The notes beneath the pieces were generated by a model. The model was not told the DNA's origin, made no database searches, and saw nothing but the letters and a program-made list of their open reading frames with translations. The position numbers were made by a program, and so were the translations under genes. Shown here one piece after another: positions 38,801-46,972 of a DNA stretch of 64,000 nt. The stretch is from Inhella crocodyli. Lineage in GTDB: Bacteria > Pseudomonadota > Gammaproteobacteria > Burkholderiales > Burkholderiaceae_C. Numbering within the stretch: the first letter of the stretch is position 1; the number at the start of each line of letters is the position of its first letter. The DNA is taken from positions 868,001 to 932,000 of the forward strand of contig NZ_SACM01000001.1 in assembly GCF_004004565.1 (NCBI RefSeq). Direction: 5' to 3'.

Positions 38801-39460
38801 GAACTCGTCGGCCGACAGGAACTGGATGGGATGGGTGGCCACCACCGGCAGCCCCAGCTTGGCCGCCAAGCTGCAGCTGGCGCGCACCAGGCGTTCGTTG
38901 CGAGCGCCGTCCACGCGCTGCAGTTCCACGTACAGGCGGCCCGGGAAGGCCTGCGCCAGCTCTTGCGCGACGGCCTCGGCCTTGGCCGGGTCGTGCGCGG
39001 CCATGCCCAAGGGACCCTGGGCGAAACCGGTCAGGCAGATCAGTCCCTCGCCCAGCTCGTGCAGCCACTCGCGCTTCAAGCAGGCCTGGTTGCGGATCAC
39101 GTTGCGCAACCACGCGCGGCTCAAGAGCTCGCACAGGTTCAGGTAGCCGCGCGTGCTTTGCACGAGCAAGAGCAGGCGCTGGGGCGGTGGCACCTGGGCG
39201 CCGGGCAGGGCCGCGCCCTCGGGCTCCAGCCAGCAATCGGCGCCGATGACGGGCTTGACGCCTTTCTTTCGCGCGGCCTTGTAGAACTTGACGGCCCCGA
39301 AGAGGTTGCCCAGGTCGGAAATGCCCATGGCCACCTGGCCATCCTTGGCCGCGGCCTTGACGGCCTCGTCCACCCGCACGATGCCGTCCACCACGGCGAA
39401 TTCGGAATGCAGGCGCAGGTGGCAGAAGGCGGGGGGCAAGGCGGTCGCGGACGTCGTCAT
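35888..39460 (-). CDS. dnaE: DNA polymerase III subunit alpha
   Basis: The replicative polymerase, 1190 aa. The N-terminal PHP domain starts FCHLRLHSEFAVVDGIVRVD. The palm of the C-family polymerase has the catalytic aspartates in SMPDFDIDFCQGNRDRVIDY, preceded by GPGRGSGAGSLVAYALGITD. The finger and beta-clamp-binding regions follow, with a helix-hairpin-helix, an OB domain near 990-1070 (EPQLLAGIVGDLRVINGQRG) and a C-terminal tau-binding part. The length and DIDFC motif identify DnaE1 rather than the error-prone DnaE2/ImuC. Confidence 0.97.
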   Translation of the reverse strand: MTTSATALPPAFCHLRLHSEFAVVDGIVRVDEAVKAAAKDGQVAMGISDLGNLFGAVKFYKAARKKGVKPVIGADCWLEPEGAALPGAQVPPPQRLLLLVQSTRGYLNLCELLSRAWLRNVIRNQACLKREWLHELGEGLICLTGFAQGPLGMAAHDPAKAEAVAQELAQAFPGRLYVELQRVDGARNERLVRASCSLAAKLGLPVVATHPIQFLSADEFDAHEARVCVAEGETLDNPRRVKRFTPDQHFKTQAEMAARFADLPSALANTLVIAARCSLTLVLGKPQLPNFPTPLLADGTPMPADDYFRQLSFEGLETRLAYLFPKEAERDAARPRYVERLEFELNTIVKMKFPGYFLIVADFINWAKNNGCPVGPGRGSGAGSLVAYALGITDLDPLAYNLLFERFLNPERVSMPDFDIDFCQGNRDRVIDYVKDKYGRDAVSQIATFGTMAAKAALRDVGRVLGMSYGHVDGIAKLVPAPPGKTVTLAPVPDKPDGGVIYARLEAPELVEREKNEEEVATLLALATQVEGLTRNIGMHAGGVLIAPGKITDFCPLYQQPGSDSAVSQYDKDDVEAIGLVKFDFLGLATLTILELAKQYITPLRPDFAYEHLPLNDAKTYKLFADGKTEAVFQFESTGMQRMLKEAKPTRLEDLIALNAMFRPGPLENIPSFCARKNGKEKIEYPHPLLGQVLAETYGIFVYQEQVMQAAQLMGGYSLGGADLLRRAMGKKKAEEMAEHRQIFRKGAAEKGIDQEKADEVFDLMEKFAGYGFNKSHAAAYSLLAYHTAYIKVHHTAEFFAANMTIESDNTDKLKILLADAKQFGIDFLAPCVNRSVLKFVPMGAVGAAGATGGGATKKLINYGLGAIKGTGQGAIEAIERARAEGGPFKSLFDFAARVDRRAVNKRVVEALVKAGAFDRLHPYRERVLESVGLAFQHAEQLEANAAQGGLFDFADAPASEPELLECKPWGVRERLTLEKAAIGFYLSGHLFDEHAAEVRRLQPKQLSEVADSREPQLLAGIVGDLRVINGQRGRVCIFKLDDGSEALEVVLNDELYEAHKALLTEDNLVFVQANVRNDRFSGGLRAQGTQVWDLAGVRSRYAKALEIDLPRPSSQQVQLVKDWVARHPPQRVETEDGETLQRGLPIRWPLRLAGVQAVAELGAASLHWPSDAALADLRDRGVGAQWVYR

Positions 39461-39482
39461 CCGGCCATTGTCGCGGGCGACC

Positions 39483-40016
39483 TCACTGGGCCGCTCCAGG
39501 ACAGGGCACGCGCGTCAGCGGGAAGTGCACGACGCGCCAGCGGCCATCGGGCCGCAGTCCCTCGATGCGCGCCGCCACCTGCTGCGGGCCGCGCAGGGCG
39601 TACACCACGCGGTGGGGAAAGTCGTGCCGGCGGTTCTCGAAAACCCACAGCTCGGGACCGGCCTCGATGGCCTCGAAGCTCGCGCCGGCCTGCCACTTGG
39701 GCTTGGCGCTGAACACCAGGCGCCCGTCGTCGCGCTGCTCGATGAGCATGTGCTCGAAGAACACCGTGCGGCCGCCCTTCACCGTGCGGGACTGGCCCAG
39801 CATCGTGCCGCCGGCCGCCGGCGTCCACTGCTCGCCGCTGCCCGGCTCGTCGCCCTCGGCCCGCCAGCACCCGGCCAGGGCCGAGGGCAGCGGGGCGGGT
39901 TGGGCGAGCGTGCCAACGGGCGTGCCCGGCGGCGGCACGTCGGGACCCGGCTGGGCCCAGGTCGGGGCGCTGGCGGTCAGCAACCCGAGCCAGCCACGCA
40001 AGATGAAAGGGTTCAT
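39483..40016 (-). CDS. Secreted DUF6265-type protein
   Basis: 177 aa with signal peptide MNPFILRGWLGLLTASAPTWAQ. After a Pro-rich linker comes a lipocalin-like beta region: LAGCWRAEGDEPGSGEQWTP, GGTMLGQSRTVKGGRTVFFE, and HDFPHRVVYALRGPQQVAAR. The W..G.W-type start and repeated strands suit small-molecule binding but no ligand can be deduced. Its ATG overlaps the comEC stop by 4 bases, and dnaE follows 22 bases downstream. Confidence 0.75.
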   Translation of the reverse strand: MNPFILRGWLGLLTASAPTWAQPGPDVPPPGTPVGTLAQPAPLPSALAGCWRAEGDEPGSGEQWTPAAGGTMLGQSRTVKGGRTVFFEHMLIEQRDDGRLVFSAKPKWQAGASFEAIEAGPELWVFENRRHDFPHRVVYALRGPQQVAARIEGLRPDGRWRVVHFPLTRVPCPGAAQ

Positions 40017-42469
40017 GGTTCGGTGGGAGGGGCGTCGGGCCCGATGCTCGCATCCTGTGCAGGGGGTGCCCCTTCGGGCGTGTGCCAATAGCGGCGCCGC
40101 TGCAACCGCCAGCAGCCTTCGGCGCTGGGCGCCCCAGACGCCGACCGCCATTCGTAAGCGCCGCACTCGGCGCTCGTGAGCAGGGGCACGCCGGCCGCGT
40201 GGTAGCGCTGTTGGACCGACAAGGCGGGATGCCCATGGCGGTTGCGGTAACCGCTTTGGGCCAAGGCCCATTGCGGCGCCACGGCCGCGAGCCACTCGGG
40301 GCTGGACGAGGTGGCGCTGCCATGGTGCGGGGCCAGCAGCAGCTCGGCCCGCAGGCTGCCCGCCGGGCTGCGGGCCACCAGGGCCCGCTCCTGCGCCGCC
40401 GGCAGGTCGGCCGGCAACAGGGCCGCACGTCCGGCCGCGTCTCGCACGTGGAGCACGCAAGAGATGGCGTTGTCCGCGCCCTCGGCCCCGGGCAGTGGGT
40501 GCAGCCAGCGCAGTTGCACCCCGTCCCAGTCCCAACGCTCGCCGGCCTGGCAAGGCCGGGCGCGGGCCGCCAGCGGATGGCCCGGTGGCAGGCTGCCGAC
40601 GACCGCCCCCACCGGCAGACCGCGTGCCACGCTCAGCGCCCCGCCGCTGTGGTCGCTGTCGGCGTGGCTGACGACCAGGGCATCCAGGCGCGACACGCCT
40701 TGGGCGCGCAGCACCGGCAGCACCCAGCGCGCACCGGCGTCCTGCCCGGCGGCGCCCCAGCCTGGCCCCGCGTCCAGCAGCAGGTCGTGGCGGGCCGTTT
40801 GCAGCCACACCGCGCTGCCCTGCCCCACGTCGAGCACCAGCAAACGGAAGGCCCCCGGCGGCGGACGGGCCGGGCTCCAGCACAGCAGCGGCACCCAGCT
40901 CAGCAGGCCGGCCAAGCGCCAAGCCCGCGGCAGGCGCCACAGGGCCACGGCGGTGCCGACCACGGCCAGGGCCGCAACGGCGTTCGGCGCCTGCGCCGGG
41001 GCCCACACCGCGCCGGGCCAGCCCACCATCGCCTGCATCAAGGCCCACAGGGCGTCGATCAGCCAGCCCGCCCCATGCCAGGCCCAAGGCAGGGCCACGC
41101 CCACCAAGGCCAGCGGCACCAGGGCCAAGGACACCAGGGGCACGGCCACGAGGTTGCTCACCAAGCCGACCAAGGACACCTGGCCAAAGAACAGCAGGGA
41201 CAAGGGCAGCAGGCCGAAGGTGATCCAGGCTTGGGTTCGCACCAGCTCGTGCACGGCCTGCCGCCACCGCGGGCCCGATTCGCCCGGCAGGCTGCCGCCG
41301 TTCATGAGCACCGCCACGGCCACGAAGCTGAGCCAGAAGCCGGGCTGCACCAAGGCCCAGGGGTCGGCCGCGCCCACCACGGCCCCGGCCAACAAGAGCG
41401 CCAGGGGCCAGGGCCACAGGCGGCCCATAGAGGCCAACAGGGCCAGCACCGCCAGCAGGCCCACGGTGCGCTGCGCCGGCACGCCCCAGCCGGCCAGCAG
41501 GGCATAGCCCCAGGCGGCGAGCAAGCCCAACCAGCGGGCGGCGGACGGGGCCGGCCACTGCAGGCCCCATTGCGGCCAACGCCGCCACAGGCCCCGCACG
41601 GCCCAGCCCATGAGCCAGGCAAAGCCCGTGATGTGCAGCCCGCTGATGGCGAAGAGGTGCACCACCCCGGCGTCGCGCAGCAAGGCCCAGTCGGCCGCGG
41701 GCAAGCCCGCCTGGTCGCCCAGCACCAAGCCGGCCAGCACCGCCCGGTGGCGGGGCTCGGCCACCTGGCCGTAGATGGCATCGCGCAGGCGTTCGCGCAG
41801 GGCGTGCAGGTCGTGCCAGGGCGCCTCGACCAGGCGCTCGCCGGTGCGCACGCTGCCCTGGGCCCGCACGCCACGCTCGAGCAGCCACAACTCGGTGTCG
41901 GGCAAGCCCGGGTTCTGGGGCAGGTGCACGCGCTTGAGGCGCACCACCAGGCGCCAGCGCTCGCCCGCGCGCGGCGCCTGCCAGCGGTCGCGCCCCTCGG
42001 ACCAAGTGAGCGACACGCCGCGGGGCACGGGCACCTGGGCGTCGCCGTGGGCGTCGTGGGCCCAGCCGGTCGAGCGCAGCGGCAAGCGCCAGCCGCTCGC
42101 CCCGCCCCAGCCGGGCAAGGCGGTGGGCAGGCCGTCGACCTCGGCCTCCATCACCAGGTCCCGGCCCTCCCAGGCCGGGTCCAGGCGCTGGTCCAAGCGC
42201 CACTGCGCTTGCGCGCTGGCCCAGGCCACGCCCAGGCAGAAGAGCCCCAGCACGGCGCCGCCCAGGCCGACGGAGCGGCCCCGGCCCGATCGGGCCCCGA
42301 CGAGGCCAAGGCCCAGGGCCACCAAACCGGCACCGCCCCAGGCCTGCGCCTCGGGCAGCACGGCCAGGTGCTGCACCAGCGCCAGGCCCAGCATCCAGGC
42401 CGCCAGCCCCCATCCCCAAGGCCAGGGCGAGGCCAGGGGCGGCGACGGGGCGGGGGCTGGGGGCGTCAC
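40013..42469 (-). CDS. comEC: DNA internalisation competence protein ComEC/Rec2
   Basis: An inner-membrane channel that takes up single-stranded DNA during natural transformation, about 818 aa. The N-terminal DUF4131 part with several helices is followed by the competence domain with AVLAGLVLGDQAGLPAADW and LFAISGLHITGFAWLMGWAV. About eight more helices follow, then a beta-lactamase-like domain with LLVLDVGQGSAVWLQ, the metal motif SHADSDHSGGA and LLLAPHHGSATSSS. That domain probably degrades the non-imported strand. The GTG at 42469 is the first plausible start; the open frame continues into the ridA antisense. Confidence 0.92.
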   Translation of the reverse strand: MTPPAPAPSPPLASPWPWGWGLAAWMLGLALVQHLAVLPEAQAWGGAGLVALGLGLVGARSGRGRSVGLGGAVLGLFCLGVAWASAQAQWRLDQRLDPAWEGRDLVMEAEVDGLPTALPGWGGASGWRLPLRSTGWAHDAHGDAQVPVPRGVSLTWSEGRDRWQAPRAGERWRLVVRLKRVHLPQNPGLPDTELWLLERGVRAQGSVRTGERLVEAPWHDLHALRERLRDAIYGQVAEPRHRAVLAGLVLGDQAGLPAADWALLRDAGVVHLFAISGLHITGFAWLMGWAVRGLWRRWPQWGLQWPAPSAARWLGLLAAWGYALLAGWGVPAQRTVGLLAVLALLASMGRLWPWPLALLLAGAVVGAADPWALVQPGFWLSFVAVAVLMNGGSLPGESGPRWRQAVHELVRTQAWITFGLLPLSLLFFGQVSLVGLVSNLVAVPLVSLALVPLALVGVALPWAWHGAGWLIDALWALMQAMVGWPGAVWAPAQAPNAVAALAVVGTAVALWRLPRAWRLAGLLSWVPLLCWSPARPPPGAFRLLVLDVGQGSAVWLQTARHDLLLDAGPGWGAAGQDAGARWVLPVLRAQGVSRLDALVVSHADSDHSGGALSVARGLPVGAVVGSLPPGHPLAARARPCQAGERWDWDGVQLRWLHPLPGAEGADNAISCVLHVRDAAGRAALLPADLPAAQERALVARSPAGSLRAELLLAPHHGSATSSSPEWLAAVAPQWALAQSGYRNRHGHPALSVQQRYHAAGVPLLTSAECGAYEWRSASGAPSAEGCWRLQRRRYWHTPEGAPPAQDASIGPDAPPTEP

Positions 42470-42526
42470 CCGGCCGATTGTTGCGGCCGCTACGATGCCG
42501 CCCCTTCCCCTGAACAAGGAGTGGCC

Positions 42527-43000
42527 ATGAGCGCTGCCGCCATCCAACAACGCCTGACCGACCTCGGCATCACCTTGCCCGCCGTGGCCGTGCCCGCCGC
42601 CGCCTACGTGCCCTTTGTGCAGACCGGCAACCTCGTGTTCGTCTCCGGCCACATCGCCAAGCAGCCCAATGGCGAACCGTGGACCGGTCAGCTCGGCCTG
42701 AACATGGACACCGCGACCGGCCAGCAGGCCGCCCGCGCCATCGCCATCGACCTGATGGGCACCCTGCAAGCCGCCTGCGGCGGCGACCTGGGCCGCGTCA
42801 AGCGCATCGTCAAGCTGATGAGCCTGGTCAACAGCACACCGACCTTCACCGAGCAGCACCTGGTGACCAACGGCGCCAGCGAGCTGTTCCAGGCCGTGTT
42901 TGGCGCCGAGGTGGGCTCGCACGCCCGCTCGGCCTTTGGCGTGGCGCAGATCCCGCGCGGCGCCTGTGTCGAAATCGAACTGATTGCCGAACTGTCGTGA
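42527..43000 (+). CDS. RidA/YjgF family enamine/imine deaminase-like protein
   Basis: 157 aa, trimeric RidA fold. YVPFVQTGNLVFVSGHIAKQ, ALNxDTATGQQAARAIAIDL-type helix and ARSAFGVAQIPRGACVEIEL match the family, with the Arg and Glu of the ligand pocket. RidA hydrolyses reactive 2-aminoacrylate made by PLP enzymes. This subgroup, with an extended N-terminus (IQQRLTDLGITLPA), may have another substrate. AAGGAG lies 6 bases before the ATG. It overlaps dsbB by 4 bases. Confidence 0.88.
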   Translation: MSAAAIQQRLTDLGITLPAVAVPAAAYVPFVQTGNLVFVSGHIAKQPNGEPWTGQLGLNMDTATGQQAARAIAIDLMGTLQAACGGDLGRVKRIVKLMSLVNSTPTFTEQHLVTNGASELFQAVFGAEVGSHARSAFGVAQIPRGACVEIELIAELS

Positions 43001-43530
43001 TCAGCGAAGGATTCCTGCGACACGGCCCCCGCCTGCTGGTGCTGGTGGGCCTGATGGGCTTGGCGGCGGTCGGCATCGCGCTGACGGCCCAGTACCAGTA
43101 CGGGGTCAAGCCCTGCCCCTGGTGCATCTTGCAGCGGGCCATCGTCTTGACCCTCGCGGCCCTGGCGCTGCTGGGCGGGGCCCTGGCCTGGGGCTTGAAG
43201 AAGGCGGGGCGCGCCACGGCGTCCCAAATGCTGGCCCGGGGCATGGCGGTGCCGGTGATCGTGCTGGCCCTGGCCGGCCTGGTGGCCGCCACCTACCAAA
43301 ACGCCGTGGCCTCCGACAGCGCCAGCTGCGCCATGACGGTGGCCGACCGGATCATCACCCAGCTCGGCCTGGAAGAGCTGTGGCCCAAGATGTTCATGAT
43401 CACGGCCAACTGCGCCGAGGCCCACGCCTACCGGCTGCTGAGCCTGCCCTACGAGGTCTGGAGCGGCCTGCTGTTCGCCGCCTCGCTGGCCGCCGCCCTG
43501 ATCGTGCTGCTGCGGGCCAGCAAGGCCTGA
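42997..43530 (+). CDS. dsbB: Disulfide bond formation protein B
   Basis: An inner-membrane protein that reoxidises DsbA and passes electrons to quinone, 177 aa with four transmembrane helices. The first periplasmic loop has the C40-P-W-C43 pair (KPCPWCILQRA). The second pair lies in SASCAMTVADR and TANCAEAH. The start is GTG at 42997, overlapping the ridA stop (GTGA), so translation is coupled. It ends 4 bases from the convergent astA-like gene. Confidence 0.93.
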   Translation: MISEGFLRHGPRLLVLVGLMGLAAVGIALTAQYQYGVKPCPWCILQRAIVLTLAALALLGGALAWGLKKAGRATASQMLARGMAVPVIVLALAGLVAATYQNAVASDSASCAMTVADRIITQLGLEELWPKMFMITANCAEAHAYRLLSLPYEVWSGLLFAASLAAALIVLLRASKA

Positions 43531-43534
43531 AACG

Positions 43535-44197
43535 CTAGACCGGCCGGGCCCACACGGGCCCGCCGTCGTCGATGCGCACGTGGCGCCAGTCGGCGAAGCC
43601 CGCCGCGCGCAGCACCGCCAGCAACTCGGTCGCCTGATCGGCCGGCCGCCCCAACGCGGCCTGGGTCTCGGGCGACAGCAAGGCGCCGTGGATGGTCTGC
43701 CGCGGCAGCAGCGGCCCCAGGTGCGAGCTGAAGGCCGGGCCCAAACGCTCCGCCACGCCGGCACCGGCCAGTGGGGCGAAGTGCCGCACCAGCCCGTGCC
43801 AGAAGGGGCTGTGGCCCTGCGCATCGCGCCAACCGGGCAGTTCCACCAGCAGCAGCGCACCTTCCGGCCGCAGGGCGCGCACGGTGGCCAGGGCGTACTC
43901 GACCAGTGCCGGCCACAGCGCCGGGTCGCCGCCGAAGCCGCTCAACTCGGCCTCGCCGGTCGCGTCGTGCCCCAGTTGCAGGGTGCGCTGCACCTGGTAG
44001 AGGCCCAGCTCCGGCGCCGCGTGGACCACCCGCCCGAGGTGGAAGTGGTAACGGGGCCGGCTCAGGCCCAGTGCCGGCTGCAGGTGCACCCAGGCGTGTC
44101 GGTTGCCCTCGTCCGCCCACCACCACTGGCCGCCCGGCTCTTCTTGGGCCTGCGCGCCGAGCGGCGCCTGCGTCATGGGACGAAATTGAACGCTCAT
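43535..44197 (-). CDS. Short arginine N-succinyltransferase-like subunit (AstA2)
   Basis: A 220-aa paralogue of the next gene. It aligns by eye with the centre of AstA: PRYHFHLGRVVHAAPELGLY, LQLGHDATGEAELSGFGGDP, GHSPFWHGLVRHFAPL and GAGFADWRHVRIDDGGP. Both the N-terminal strand and the C-terminal 80 or so residues of a full AstA (about 340 aa) are absent. In Pseudomonas AruF and AruG form a heteromeric enzyme; this pair may be similar, with one reduced subunit. The ATG overlaps the astA1 stop by 4 bases. It ends the operon; catalytic ability alone is doubtful. Confidence 0.8.
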   Translation of the reverse strand: MSVQFRPMTQAPLGAQAQEEPGGQWWWADEGNRHAWVHLQPALGLSRPRYHFHLGRVVHAAPELGLYQVQRTLQLGHDATGEAELSGFGGDPALWPALVEYALATVRALRPEGALLLVELPGWRDAQGHSPFWHGLVRHFAPLAGAGVAERLGPAFSSHLGPLLPRQTIHGALLSPETQAALGRPADQATELLAVLRAAGFADWRHVRIDDGGPVWARPV

Positions 44198-45174
44198 GCC
44201 TCTCGCTCCAGGGGCGTGGCCCAGCCGCGCCCTTGCCAGGCCGCCGGCGCTTGCCGCGTCAGCACGCGGGCCTCGAAGCCCTCGCGCTCGGCGTTGCAGG
44301 CCAGCCAGGTGCCGGCCCCCATTTGCGACAGCGGCAGGGCCGCGCGCACGCTGGCCAGGGCGTGCAAGCGCCCTTCGGTGGTCGGACCGCCGTCGAAGAT
44401 GTCGACGTAGGTCTCGGCGTCGCAGCCTTCGTCTTGCAGGATCTCGAACGGCAACTCGCCGTCGGGGTGCAACTGGCCGATCGCGCTTTGCGCGGCCTCG
44501 GGCAAGAGCGGCACGTAAATGGGCGAGGTCGGCATGAGCTCGGCGATGAAGGCCTTGCTGCGGCCGCCGGCCACGGCCTCGGCCTGCGGGTAGTCCATGG
44601 CAAAGAAGCGCCGGCCCACGGCCTCCCAAAAGGGGCTGCGCCCGTCGGGCTCCAAGAGGCCCGGGTGCTCGGCCACGATGCGGTCGGAGAAGCGATCGGC
44701 GAACTGCCGGATGAACAGCAGCCGGGCCCGCGACAGCAGTTGCGGCGCGGCCCCCGCGGCCCAGGCGGGCTCGATGTAGAACGAGGTCAGCAAGGTGGTG
44801 CCCGTCAGGTCGTGCCCGAGGTGCAGGGTGTGGGTGCGCTGCGTCAGGCCCAGGGCCGCGCTGCTGGCCACAACGAACTCGTTGCGGTAGCTGTAGAAGC
44901 GCGAGCCGTAGCCGGCCCGGGCGGTGACGCCGCTGCAGCCCACGAGCCGCCCGGAAGCCTCGTCCTGCAGCACGAAGAGGTAGCGCTCTTCGCCGCTGGC
45001 CTCGTCGTCTTCGGTGGCGAAGGCCTGCAAGGAATGCTCGATGCGTTCGGCCAGCCAGGCCGGGTCGTGCCGCAAGGAACCGATGCCTGGGCTGGCGGCG
45101 GCGGCCATGCGCAGCAAGCCGCTCAGGTCCTCGCGTTGAACGGGACGGAAAAGAAGGGTCATGTCGGAACTCAT
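44194..45174 (-). CDS. astA: Arginine N-succinyltransferase (AstA1)
   Basis: Catalyses succinyl-CoA + L-arginine to N2-succinylarginine, the first step of the AST arginine-degradation pathway. It is 326 aa. Family motifs are MTLLFRPVQREDLSGLLRMA, FYSYRNEFVVASSAALGL, GHDLTGTTLLTSFYIEP, DGRSPFWEAVGRRFFAMDYP, KAFIAELMPTSPIYV and VDIFDGGPTTEGRL. The start at 45174 overlaps the regulator stop; an in-frame ATG at 45162 is also possible. The other ast genes (astB, astD, astE) are not in the window. The cluster delivers arginine from cyanophycin, which explains this gene here. Confidence 0.92.
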   Translation of the reverse strand: MSSDMTLLFRPVQREDLSGLLRMAAAASPGIGSLRHDPAWLAERIEHSLQAFATEDDEASGEERYLFVLQDEASGRLVGCSGVTARAGYGSRFYSYRNEFVVASSAALGLTQRTHTLHLGHDLTGTTLLTSFYIEPAWAAGAAPQLLSRARLLFIRQFADRFSDRIVAEHPGLLEPDGRSPFWEAVGRRFFAMDYPQAEAVAGGRSKAFIAELMPTSPIYVPLLPEAAQSAIGQLHPDGELPFEILQDEGCDAETYVDIFDGGPTTEGRLHALASVRAALPLSQMGAGTWLACNAEREGFEARVLTRQAPAAWQGRGWATPLEREA

Positions 45175-46163
45175 GCGGCGCGCGCCTCGCGCGGGTGGCC
45201 GGTGCCGCCGCCGGCGGCCGGCTGGCGTTGCTCGCGCAAGCCCGCCAGCTCGCGGGCCCGCTCTTCGCGCGGGGTGCAGCCAAATGCCGCCTTGTAGGCG
45301 TTGGAGAAATGCGGCCCGCTGGAAAAACCGCAGGCCAGGCCAACCTGCAAGATGGACTGGCCCGTGCGTTGCAGCAGCTCGCGGCTGCGGTTCAGGCGCA
45401 GGGCCAGGTAGTGGCGGCTGGGCAGCGCGTCCAGGTGCTGCTTGAACAGGCGTTCGAGCTGGCGACGCGACAGGCCCACGAGCCGCGCCACGTCGTCGGT
45501 GGGCAGGGGCTCGGCCAGGTTGGACTGCATCAGGGTCAGGGCCTCGGCCAGCTTGGGCGGCATCAGCGCGTGGCCCTGGGACTCGCCGAGCACGCGCTCG
45601 TCGCGCGCCCGCAGGGTCGACAGGCCGAGCTTGCCGCCCAGTTGCCGCGCCAAGGCCTCGCCGTGCTCGCGCGCCAGCCAGCCCAGCAGCAGGTCGGGCA
45701 GGGCCAAGGGCCGTGCACAACTGAGCACCGGCCGGGGCGGCAGTTCGATCTCGTACAGGCCCTGGCCCCACACGACCTCGGGGTGCAACTGCTGCAGGTG
45801 GCTGGCCAGCCAGTCCACGCCGCAGGCCCGCCGTCCATTCAATTGGCCGGCCGCCGCCCACCACAGCACGCCGCCTTCGACCGCGCCGAGCAGCGCCCCG
45901 CGCTGGGCGGCCCGCTGCAACTGCGAGGGCAAGGTGCTCAGCGCCTCGGTGCTGGCCAGCGGGCGCCACGGCGCCAGCACCCACACCTGGGCCCACTCGC
46001 GGTTGGGGTCGAAGCCCCCCTCCCCCGCGACACCCGCAGCGCACAAGCGGGGCCGGAAGCGCGGTTCGGGCAACAAGGCATTGGCCCCCTCGAGCAGCTC
46101 CACCAAGAGCTGCGCGGCCAGGCGCGAGGCGCCCGGCAGCAGGAGGAGGGCCACGTCTTGCAT
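45171..46163 (-). CDS. AraC-family regulator with GATase1-like domain (ArgR/GlxA type)
   Basis: 330 aa. An N-terminal DJ-1/PfpI-like sensing domain (MQDVALLLLPGASRLAAQLL to about 180) lacks an obvious catalytic Cys in the normal context. The C-terminal AraC DNA-binding domain has two helix-turn-helices (LAEPLPTDDVARLVGLSRRQ, QSILQVGLACGFSSGPHFSN) ending YKAAFGCTPREER. Pseudomonas ArgR, which activates arginine uptake and the AST genes, has the same architecture and usually sits beside them. Here it lies between the ABC ATPase and astA, so it probably responds to arginine or the cyanophycin dipeptide and controls this operon. Confidence 0.88.
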   Translation of the reverse strand: MQDVALLLLPGASRLAAQLLVELLEGANALLPEPRFRPRLCAAGVAGEGGFDPNREWAQVWVLAPWRPLASTEALSTLPSQLQRAAQRGALLGAVEGGVLWWAAAGQLNGRRACGVDWLASHLQQLHPEVVWGQGLYEIELPPRPVLSCARPLALPDLLLGWLAREHGEALARQLGGKLGLSTLRARDERVLGESQGHALMPPKLAEALTLMQSNLAEPLPTDDVARLVGLSRRQLERLFKQHLDALPSRHYLALRLNRSRELLQRTGQSILQVGLACGFSSGPHFSNAYKAAFGCTPREERARELAGLREQRQPAAGGGTGHPREARAA

Positions 46164-46174
46164 GCGTTCCCTGC

Positions 46175-46948
46175 TTACTTCAGCCCGCCCGACAAGAAGG
46201 CCTTGAGCCGGTCGGATTGCGGGTTCAGCAAGATGTCTTTGGGGTGGCCCTGCTCGATGACCTTGCCCTGGTGCAAGAACATCGTGTGGTTGGACACCTC
46301 GCGGGCAAAGCCCATCTCGTGGGTGACCACGATCATGGTGCGGCCCTCGGCGGCCAGGTCTTTCATGACCTTGAGCACCTCGCCCACCAACTCGGGGTCG
46401 AGCGCCGAGGTCGGCTCGTCGAACAGCATCAGCTCGGGCTCGACGGCCAACGCCCGGGCGATGGCCACGCGCTGCTGTTCGCCGCCCGAGAGCTGCGCCG
46501 GGTACACGTCCTTGCGGTGGGCCACGCCCACGCGGGCCAACAAGGCCTCGGCCTTCTCCAGGGCCTGGGCCTTGGGCACGCCCAGCACGTGCACCGGCGC
46601 TTCGATGACGTTCTCCAGCACGGTGCGGTGGGACCACAGGTTGAAGTTTTGGAACACCATGGCCAAGCGCGCGCGCCAGCGCTGCAGCTGCTTGGCGTCG
46701 GCGGCCTTGAGGCTGCCATCGCGATCGGGCACGAGCTTGAGCTCCTCGTTGCCCAACTGAAGGCGGCCTTGGTGCGGTTGCTCCAGCAGGTTGAGGCAGC
46801 GCAAGAAGGTGCTCTTGCCGCTGCCGCTGGAGCCGATCAAGGTGATCACGTCGCCCGGTTTGGCCGACAGGGACACCCCCTTGAGCACCTCGCGCTCGCC
46901 GTACTTCTTGTGCAGGTCGTCAACGATCAGGCTTTGCATGGCAGGCAC
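46175..46948 (-). CDS. Amino-acid ABC transporter ATP-binding protein (HisP/AotP type)
   Basis: 257 aa. Walker A is GSSGSGKST, the signature [15 protein letters not shown], Walker [13 protein letters not shown], and the H-loop [15 protein letters not shown]. The sequence belongs to the polar-amino-acid transporter group that energises arginine, ornithine and histidine import. No permease or binding-protein gene is adjacent, so it must work with components elsewhere. The start is GTG at 46948 with GAGGA close by; an ATG at 46939 is an alternative. Cluster context suggests import of arginine or beta-Asp-Arg. Confidence 0.93.
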   Translation of the reverse strand: MPAMQSLIVDDLHKKYGEREVLKGVSLSAKPGDVITLIGSSGSGKSTFLRCLNLLEQPHQGRLQLGNEELKLVPDRDGSLKAADAKQLQRWRARLAMVFQNFNLWSHRTVLENVIEAPVHVLGVPKAQALEKAEALLARVGVAHRKDVYPAQLSGGEQQRVAIARALAVEPELMLFDEPTSALDPELVGEVLKVMKDLAAEGRTMIVVTHEMGFAREVSNHTMFLHQGKVIEQGHPKDILLNPQSDRLKAFLSGGLK

Positions 46949-46972
46949 GGGTCCTCAGGGTTCGGGGGCGAA

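Noticed and set aside
35831-39712. 1293-codon plus-strand open frame opposite dnaE
   Set aside because: It is antisense to dnaE, low in complexity (Arg/Gln/Gly/Val/His-rich) and has no recognisable domain. GC-rich codon bias removes stops from this frame.
39483-42419. 978-codon Arg/Gly/Ala-rich frame over comEC
   Set aside because: Only its last 177 codons (DUF6265 protein from 40016) are real; the rest is comEC out of frame.
43535-44197. AstA2 as a pseudogene
   Set aside because: The frame is intact, starts with an ATGA overlap and keeps the conserved AstA core, so a reduced but functional subunit is more likely.
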